From Rhodamnia argentea (taxonomy: Eukaryota; Streptophyta; Magnoliopsida; Myrtales; Myrtaceae), in contig NC_063156.1 in the NCBI RefSeq assembly GCF_020921035.1, forward strand, positions 8,928,001 to 8,992,000: a DNA stretch of 64,000 nucleotides, given 5' to 3'. Below the pieces are notes generated by a model. It made no database searches, was not told the DNA's origin, and was given only the letters and a program-made list of their open reading frames with translations. This document shows positions 56,514 to 64,000 of the stretch, one piece after another. Position 1 is the stretch's first letter, and each line of letters starts with the position of its first letter. The position numbers and the translations under genes were made by a program.

Positions 56514-59114
56514 TCAACTGCTATGCATTTGGGATCCAACTACTTTAAGAACCACCCAAAAAACAGCACGATGCGGTCCGACCCGAGATGTTCTTAGTCT
56601 CGGGGACGCGGACCATGCCGAGCCGCCACATGGCCAGCACCTTGTCGGTACTCGGTTTGCGTCCACATTGTAGGTGTATTTCCAGGCCACCAGGAGGCAG
56701 TACACCAGATTGACAAAGCAGAGGACGGCCATCAAGGCGTAGTAATAGTCCAAGCGAGACTGGTTCAAGTTGTTCGTGATCCAACCCGGCTGGCCATTCC
56801 TTTTGGTGATGGTCGAGACCGTTTGGAGGAGGAAGCTGCTGAGGAAGCTCCCCATCCCCATGCTGGTCGTGTAGAAGGAGGTCCCTTCTGCCCTCCGGCG
56901 CCTGGTCGTAGAAGAACTCGAGCTGTCCGGCCTCGAGCAAGGTTGCGGCGTCCCCCATCAGCATGAACTGAGGGAGGAGGGCGAAGAAGGAGAGCGGGAC
57001 GGTAGGGCGTCGCTGCAAGATGCCGTCTTCTTCTTTCACCACGCTCAGCCGCCTGGGCTCAGTGAGGCCTGCTCGTGGCCATGACCACCCCGAAGAGTAA
57101 GAGCCCAATCCTCATCCTCTGGAGCATCGTGATCCCCAGGGGGCTCGTTTCTAGCGGCGCACCATGGGCATGAAGACGCGGTCGTAGAGGACCAGGCTTG
57201 TCAGCATGGAGACCTGTATGGAGGCCTAGAGGCTCGCCGGCGGTATCTTGAAGTGGTGGCCCACGCTGCGGTCCAGGGTCGAGGCCTGCCTGACAAACAG
57301 GGTCATGACCTGCCCGAGCATGGCGCTCGGGACGAACATGGCGATCAAGATCGGGACCATCTTGAAGACCTGCTTGGCTTCCTCGACTTGGGTCACGGTA
57401 CACAATGTCCAGGACGAGGTAGGTCCGGTCTTCGTCGTGGCCTTACAAAAAAATATGGGAATTCCACAACCAAAATTCTCAAATCAAAGCCATGTCCGAC
57501 GAATTGCATAACATCTAAACATGCAAACAGTTCCTGTCAAGCACCAAAGTTCCCCAAGAGCTCAATTAGAACGAAAATTGCAATCCTATAGTACAGATAA
57601 ATCTGCAGATACTGATCTGATATAATCTAAGCATTGACAGCGAACCTTAACATAGGTGTGTGGTTGATTCTGAGCCTACCAGAATTCGCATACTTGTCCA
57701 TGCTCAGTTCGTAGAGCTCCTTCGGATCGTTGGGGACGCGGACCCTCCACTTCTTGGCCGCAGCCACTACTACTTGGGCCAACCTTTCATAGGAGCTCCT
57801 CCCTTTCTTCTTGTGCCGCTAGAAAGGAGATGCCTTCCCAGGAACACCAGCAGCGCGGACCCGGATGTCCGGAGGTCTGTGAGCCCATGGTCCCACCCGA
57901 CGATGTCCTGTATGTACATCATGACTGTGTTGGCAAAAAGCGCGCCGGTGAAGAGACTGCACATCCACCAGTTGAAGAAGGAGCGCCTTCTGGATCCGCT
58001 TCCGGGCTGGTGCAATCGCTGGAACTGGTCCGCGCTTAATGCTTCGAGATGTTGGGCTTTCTGGTCTTGCTTTTCCCCGAGCGCAATGACTTACAGGGCG
58101 AAATAGAAGAAGCCGACTTGGAAGGGCGTCGCCTTCAAGTTGCAGTCTTCTTCTTTCACTCCGGGGCCACAGGAAGGACTCAGTGAAGGCAAACTCACTG
58201 ATAGAGTCAATAGGCCCATCCCCTGGAAAAATAAGCCGTTGTGGACATTGTCTGATGCTGCCACAAAGAACATAGTATATACTAGAAGTGATTTCAACAT
58301 GGTCTGTATGGTTTCTCAAATGTATTGGAGCTTCGGAGGGCCGATTCGAGGAAAATTTTTTACCAAGAGGTAAATTATGCTGGCGATGACAAAGGTTCGG
58401 TACCGGCCGAGATGGACATCCCCGATATACGCTCTGAAAACGGGAGTCATCCATACTATGCCCCCCCAGTTTGTGACTTTGTTGGCGGATTCTACGGTCA
58501 CTTTAGCCTTTAGCCTTTTTGTCAAGAACAATACCAGGTTCGATGTGACTCCGTAATATGCTATCCTCTCGAAAATCAATTGAGGGCTACATAGATTAAT
58601 GCAGCCTCGGTCATATAAAATGAAGAAGAAAAATCGATGCCACTATTGTATATGAACTGAAAATGCTGCTCTTTCGTTTCGTATTGAGCGGTCAGGCGTG
58701 TTTTGAATAAGCTTCCGCGTATCAGCTAAAGTTTGCCCCCTCAGGTTCGAACAAAGTCGGACAAGTATGTGGAACAAGGGACTCCTAAAGAACTGCTCCT
58801 CCACGCCGCTCCAGAATCGAGCTTGAAGCTCTTGAGATTTCTTGAGGCGCAAGATTCGACCAATTTACCAGCTCAGGCTAATCTTTGAGTTTTCGGAAGG
58901 AAATGAAACTGTTCTTGTTGATGCTTGTGAACGATCATAGAAGGAAAGGAAAAAAAACAAAAAAAACGCACGCGTTACCTACAATGAAGGAACTAGCCCT
59001 CCATTGCCCGGTCTCGGATCTCCGGACGGGTCTGCCTTTGAGATCCACGGTTCCGTCCTGCGTGTAGTCGTCTTCTTCGCCATTCGCCCAGCCTCTCTCT
59101 TCGACCATGCTCAT
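56514..59114 (-). pseudogene. NPF5-type (NRT1/PTR family) transporter pseudogene
   Basis: Order on the minus strand: exon 1, 59114-58979 (MSMVEERGWANG, DDYTQDGTVDLKGRPVRRS, donor GTAACG). Exon 2 starts near 58573 with a one-base loss before IFERIAYYG, so the ExxER proton-coupling motif is broken. It continues VTNWGGIVWMTPVFRAYIGD, GMGLLTLSVSLPSL, KATPFQVGFFYFAL, a shifted part, then RRRSFFNWWMCSLFTGALF, ANTVMMYIQDIVG, KKWRVRVPNDPKELYEL. The last part has VFKMVPILIAMFVPSAMLGQ, a TAG after PPASL (near 57226), DQAPEG in shifted frames and LDYYYALMAVLCFVNLVYC. Intact members are plasma or tonoplast membrane proteins with 12 helices carrying peptides or nitrate. Several frameshifts and stops exclude a full protein. 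Confidence 0.85.
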
Positions 59115-59440
59115 TTTGATCGTTGTCTATTTCCGCAGCAGACCGGTTCAAATGCTCCGCAAATTGAATTCCGCCTGACCGCCAGCATGAAGTTCTTATA
59201 AAGTTGGTGCAATGCTGCAACTGCTCCAGGAAAGGTTAATTTGCTCAGATGTTTGCTTTCTGGTTTTGTTTTTCAACAGCTCAGGTGCTGACGATCTCGC
59301 GAAATGGACGAACCAAGGCCCGATGCCTCAAAACAACCTTAACAAATATCAGAAATTCCCCTTGCTTTGTCAAACTACCTGATTTTTTTCCCCTAAGTTC
59401 GTTAGATTAAGACAAATCACCTTAATTATCTGTTTCCCTC

Positions 59441-59465
59441 CTCTCTCTCTCTCTCTCTCTCTCTC
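59441..59465 (+). repeat. (CT)n microsatellite
   Basis: About 12 CT repeats upstream of the transporter pseudogene (on its promoter side, 0.33 kb before its start codon). Confidence 0.85.
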
Positions 59466-59659
59466 CGTTGTTGCAATTACGCCGATAAACCAATAATTGA
59501 AGACTGTGATTTCATTTGCTTCATTTTATTGATCTGTAATTGTTTTGGGAATTTTTTTGAAAAATAAGCTAAACCTGTGGTATTGCATGCAATTCAATTT
59601 TAAACTTTTTAATTGTGCCATTTCAGTTCTATACCGTTTATTGACGATCGACTAGAGGA

Positions 59660-60400
59660 AGAAGAGAAAGAATAAAGAAAGAAAGAAGAAAAAAAATCAA
59701 AAAAATTGAAAATATATTAAAAATTATCTACATCGGACCGCCACGCCACATGGAACGGACGACGTTCATGCTAGTGATTTTCGGCCAAAATTGGCCGGAT
59801 GGATTGAATTTGCATAAATACAATAGGTTTAGGATTCAATTAGCAAAAAAAAAAAGTTTATGACTAAATTGACACGGTTGTAGTAAGTTTAAGAGTTTTT
59901 GGATAATTTTCTCCGGCCCTCCGAAGGGAAACATAAATAAAAATAAATGAAATAAAAAAATCAATAAAAATTCAAAAAATCTAAAAATTGTTTGTGTAAG
60001 CAATTTTTGATCTAAATTAGTTGGAAGACTACATTGGTAATTCGTAAAAAAATTTAGGACTAAGTTGGCAAACATCAAAAGGTTTAGGAGTATAATATAA
60101 TTGGAAGGTTTATAACTGAATTGACAAATTGTCAAAAAGTCTAAGACTAAATTGATATAATTAAAAAGATTAGAACCGAATTGGCCGCCAAACAATAGGT
60201 TTAGAACTTTTTGAAATTTTTTTCCAATTTTTCTCTAACGTCCCACTATTTTCCTTAATTTTAAGTGATTATTGAATGGCTAAAAGGTTTATGACTCAAT
60301 CGACAAAAAGAATAAATTAGAATTGAATTTGCACAGTTTCAATAAGTTTATAACAGTTTTTGGTAACTTTCCCCTGTGAAATCAATTGTCGACATGCACA
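59660..60400. repeat. AT-rich repeat field with GGTTTAGGACTAAATTGGCA motifs
   Basis: 59660-59925 is a partner of 55800-56200 (GTGATTTTCGGCCAAAATTGG, TTTTTGGATAATTTTCTCC). From 60050 to 60375 the motif GGTTTAGGACTAAATTGGCA recurs at irregular 30-45 bp spacing with variants. Frames here are short and not conserved. It looks like nested non-autonomous transposon ends. Confidence 0.45.
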
Positions 60401-61136
60401 TGTTTTATCTTATTGAGAAAATACAATAATTGCTCACCTTTTATCTAATGATCTTTTTTTTTTTTGGTCAATATCTAATGATCACACACATATTTTTTAC
60501 GACCATTTTGCACATTCATAGCAATTATTTTTACATTTTCTGTCCAAAAAATGTCCATGCCCAAATCGAACTTCTCATACCTACCGAAAACTCTCAAAAA
60601 CCATTAAAAAAAACCCGAAACTAAAAAAGCCAAACCACCATATCTCTATACAAGATGCAAAAAAATAGGGTTTCCGAGGCGGAGAATTTGGATTTTTAAC
60701 ATAGAGATTTTGCGAATGGATATATGATTGTTATTTCCACGATTCGAGCTAGGCAGATAAGTGGTCGTTGAATTGCAACTAAGGTATGTTCTCGATATTT
60801 CACAATCTATCCCTACTCCATTTGTCCTTTATATATATATATATATAAGTGACTATTGCTTGGCAAATTCTAACCGTGGAAAAAAATAGGAGGAGCCTTC
60901 ATAAATGATAAAACTCTAATTACTTAAAAATTTAAAGTAGGAGAGTCTCCATCTATATTCTAGAATTTTCAGAAAACTATTTACTAAAGACACAGCAAAG
61001 GGGAGCCCGTGCCCGTCAGAAAACTTCCTTAAGATTTGCATGGAATGGTGAAATTAATCGGGCCAGTCGGGGTCCCACCTGCTTGTTGACTACCAAAGAG
61101 ATATTCTTGCCTGAGTTGCCTCCAACTTTCAACCCT
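60401..61136. other. AT-rich intergenic DNA
   Basis: It includes a TA microsatellite (60831-60847) and T- and A-rich runs. No gene or RNA is recognised. Confidence 0.5.
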
Positions 61137-61855
61137 GGGGTGATCGGTTCCGTACTCAGAATCTGGAATCTATCATGTTATAATCGGTTCTCAGTTTTTA
61201 GAAATTAGAACCTACCTTATTTTTCTGGAACCGATTTTCAAACCTACCCTATTTTTTCGATCCGGTTTCAGGATCTACTCGAGAACTTATTTTTTTTCCT
61301 TTTTTGATTTTATTTTTTACAGCAAAACAATTTGAGCAAAAAACCGCTCGAGTAAAAGATGATCAAAATAAATCCCTTTCCGCAAAACACGTGGTCACGT
61401 ACAACTATAAACGATGAAAAGTTGAAACACGTAGCCACATATAATTATGAAGAATAGAAAGTTCAAATGCGTGACGTAAAAGATAAATTATAAAACTCCG
61501 TTCCTCATTCATCAAAATAAATTTTTAAACTCCATTCTCCATCCATCTATTACTTCAAAGAATAGAGAGAGGGGCTACAAAGAATAGAAAAGAGGTAAAT
61601 GAGACGAGGCAGAGTTAGGATCAACTTAAAGAAATTATGTTATTTTTACTTAGCTAATAACCGGTACTATAATCGATCCGATTCCTGTATGGGTTTTCAC
61701 TTGAAATAAAAAACCGGACCTTTTCAAGCTGATTCAAAAAATTTGGAACCGAAAACTAGACTTGCTCACATTGGAATTGGGAACTAGACCCCTTTTTTCG
61801 GGCAGCCCAATCTGATTTCCGATTTTATCCGGTCCGGTTGCATGCCCTACCCCTT
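61137..61855. repeat. Probable hAT-like non-autonomous element with GGTTCC/CCGGTTC ends
   Basis: The left end reads CTGGGGTGATCGGTTCCGTA. The right end, complemented, reads AGGGGTAGGGCATGCAACCG. Both sides repeat GAACC/GGTTCC and CCGATT-type words (AATCGGTTCTCAG; CCGGACCTTTTCAAGC). A related GGAACCT-rich patch is at 18690-18850 and 42010-42140. Terminal repeats are weak and no clear target duplication was found. Confidence 0.35.
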
Positions 61856-61863
61856 AACTAGGG

Positions 61864-63269
61864 CCCGCAAAAATTGACGGCTCTAGTTGAGCAGGTCAAT
61901 CACGAGTTCTGTTCTAGGCAAGTGGGCATTGCAACGTGTTACTTGTTGGCCTAGTGTATACCCAAGGGCCCAGGCAAACTGGCACAAGGGCCCGGACATG
62001 CGGCCCAGCAATTCAGGACACGGCCCAGAACCAATTGGGCCACGGCCCACAATCAGGCCCAAAACAGGGCACGGGTAGCTGGAACAGGGCAGAACAGGGC
62101 CAATCCGGGGCTGTTCGTGGCTGTTCCGGTGGCTATGGCTGGTGGTGTGCGGCGGGAGTGGCTTGGGGGACCTTGAGGGTGTCGAGGGAGGTTGATGGTG
62201 GCCCACGGTGGTCGGAGCAGGGTGGAGGAGGCGGCTGGAGTGGTGAACAGAGGGTGGAACAGGGCAGTACCGAGAAAACAGGGGCAGAGCAGACTGGTAC
62301 GAGGCTCTCGGGCTGCTGCTCGGCGACGGGAGCGTGGTGAGGTAGCTAGGGGTGTTCAGAGGAGGGCGAGGAGGTGGTGTGGTGGCGGTTATAGCGGCGA
62401 AGGGAGGCAACCAGAGGCAACAGCAGCTCGGCCAGTACCAGGACGAAAACAGGGGACTCGGTCTGTGGAAGCTGTGCGACGGTAAACGGCGACTGCGTGA
62501 GGCGGCGGGTGGTGGCTGTGAGTTAGGGGAGTGGTGGAGGTTCAATGGAGGCTGCGGGTGAAGCTGGACAGCAAGCTGGGGCCAAAAGCAACGCCAAATA
62601 GAAGCTGCAACAGCAGCGGAGACAGAGCACAGAGCAGAGGAGGCTTCGGTGGGGCTGTCTCGCGGCGGCTACGGTGGCTGCAGGCGGTGGAGAAGGCGAC
62701 GGTGGGTGGTGTGCGACAGAGCTGGAGGTGGTGAGGGCGTCGGGTAAGGAAGGAGGAGGTGGTGGTGTGTCTCGGCCAAGAAAGCAGAGAATGGGAGAGA
62801 GAGTCGGTTGGGGGGGTTGTTCACGTGAGGGGGAGAGAGAGAGAGGGTAGTCTAGAATTTTGACTTGGGGGTGACTCATGTGATAAGGTGGGGTCCACAT
62901 CTTAATTGTCTTGTCCTTTAATTCATAAAACCCCAGGGGCGTTTTGGTAATTTTGCAATTTGGGCAGGGAGTATTTTGGTCATTTTGCAACCAAGGGTAA
63001 TCCCGACATCCGGCAATCCGATGGAGGGTAATTTAGTCCGATCTCAAGTCATTTTGGTCGGAACGAGGTTCAGGTACGAGGGTTTCTAATTCCAAGGCGT
63101 GACGACTAATCGATCGAACCCTAATCCAATTCGATTGACGATTCGAGACATTTCCAATTTCCGTCACTTAATTCTTAGAAATTCAATTCTAAGCAACAAA
63201 CTAGAATTTATAGTCTTTCCATAAACTAAATTCTACTAATAATAAATGTCATATTTCCAAGGCGTCACA
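61864..63269 (-). mobile_element. LTR-like GC-rich repeat, minus orientation, left end unclear
   Basis: The right end, read on the minus strand, begins TGTGACGCCTTGGAAATATG, like the start of Ty3/Gypsy LTRs. The stretch CCAAGGCGTGACG recurs inside at 63092. Most of 61930-62830 is unusually GC-rich and open on the minus strand for 220 and 155 codons. These are Pro/Ser-rich (PPPAASRSRRLPSHS; TPPPPPSLPDALTTSS) with no domain, so they are unlikely to be real proteins. The possible right target flank is AAGAG (63270-63274); no match was found on the left. Confidence 0.45.
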
Positions 63270-63274
63270 AAGAG

Positions 63275-64000
63275 GAGAGGAGTGAGTATCGGGCATAAGA
63301 TGGGAAAACAAGGTTAAATAGTTCTTCAAAAATTTCTAATTTTTTTTGTTTTAATTGCTAGTACCTAACTTATAATTATATATACTTTAGGTGGTCCGGT
63401 TTGGTTCCATCCACCATGGAACTAGGGACCGGATCGGATCGCCTCTCTTAAGGACTGGACCAACCCGATCGGTCCGATCCGATCTCGATCCTGTCCAGGC
63501 CGGTCCGGTTTGGTTTGCTCATCCAGTTGAAAGTGCACACTTTGTAAAATTTGGAAATGAACAGATTGCTTCCCTATATTTGTCCCTGTCGAAACAATCA
63601 CTATGCTACTAGTTGATGTAAGCGGTGGTTCAGGCTTTCGGCACATTTCGACCTGCAACCAACAACTGCCGAATGTGTTGTATTCACTATCGGCACATTG
63701 TTCTAGCCTCTTTTTTATTTATTTATTATTGGTCTAGAACTAAACGTGGAAATCTCATTTGGAGACAAATAAGGGCTTGAAAAGACTCGAACTCGGGACT
63801 TTCGTAATAGAATATTTAAATTTTGAACCACACATTTTTTTAACAATTTAAGTTTTTAGAACAATTGGGAGAGGTCTCACAAAATCTCATAGGTATCCCC
63901 TGTTAGAGAGGAGTGAAATGATGAGAACTCGTAATCCCATCTTATTTGGTCCTGGGAACCGTGCTGTTTTGCCGGCAGCCGATCTCATCCCAGTCATCGA
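63275..64000. other. Intergenic DNA with CCGGTTTGGTT-rich patch
   Basis: 63390-63530 has repeated GGTCCGGTTTGGTT and GGACCGGATCGGATC words with inverted pairing, typical of small hAT-like elements. The rest is AT-rich without a supported gene up to the window end. Confidence 0.4.

Noticed and set aside
61883..62990. Two long Pro/Ser-rich minus-strand frames (220 and 155 codons)
   Set aside because: They lie in a GC-rich LTR-like repeat where stops are rare by composition, are open in several frames at once, and have no recognisable domain.
1..64000. tRNA, rRNA, CRISPR or bacterial-type defence loci
   Set aside because: No cloverleaf with conserved arms, no rRNA core and no regularly spaced short repeats with unique spacers were seen. 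The DNA is plant nuclear.

Overview
The window reads as nuclear DNA from a woody eudicot. The resistance genes are of the flax L6-like TIR-NB-LRR (TNL) type with a hydrophobic N-terminal anchor, which is common in Myrtaceae such as Eucalyptus. That assignment is inferred from protein style and is only moderately secure. Genes have introns, intergenic DNA is AT-rich, and LTR retroelements and small DNA transposon remnants are frequent.

Layout. 1-543 is the 3' end of a Copia retrotransposon (pol tail plus 3' LTR). About 562-23055 and about 23083-46441 are two tandem copies of one segment, units A and B. Each holds an upstream module, an L6-like TNL, a shared gene-free stretch and the 5' part of a SUVR-type histone methyltransferase gene. 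Unit A (TNL-A, SUVR-A) carries two 3.2-3.5 kb LTR insertions. One sits just after the Walker A lysine codon of TNL-A. Unit B has about 7 kb of extra DNA on its left with a TIR-only relic, itself split by a 1.04 kb hAT-like element that seems to have picked up an ABCG/PDR exon. TNL-B follows, then the only complete SUVR gene (SUVR-B), whose exons run on past the duplicated segment to 52317.

To the right lie a glutathionyl-hydroquinone reductase gene on the minus strand (53034-54866), a decayed NPF5-type transporter gene on the minus strand (56514-59114), AT-rich repeat DNA, and an LTR-like GC-rich repeat ending at 63269.

How it fits together. Neither large TNL can encode a full-length receptor as the sequence stands. 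TNL-A has an LTR insertion, a shifted splice acceptor and a nonsense codon. TNL-B has five frameshifts. The 3' LRR region is a 138-bp tandem array with 5 units in A and 9 in B, so the loci differ by LRR expansion as well as decay. SUVR hitch-hiked on the TNL duplication: SUVR-A is cut off in intron 3 at the duplication junction. SUVR-B keeps all exons but has one extra base in exon 3, which is either a real lesion or a sequencing error. The GST gene is the only multi-exon gene here with no visible defect. I found no clear tRNA, rRNA or CRISPR array and no obviously new enzymatic system. The unusual content is structural.
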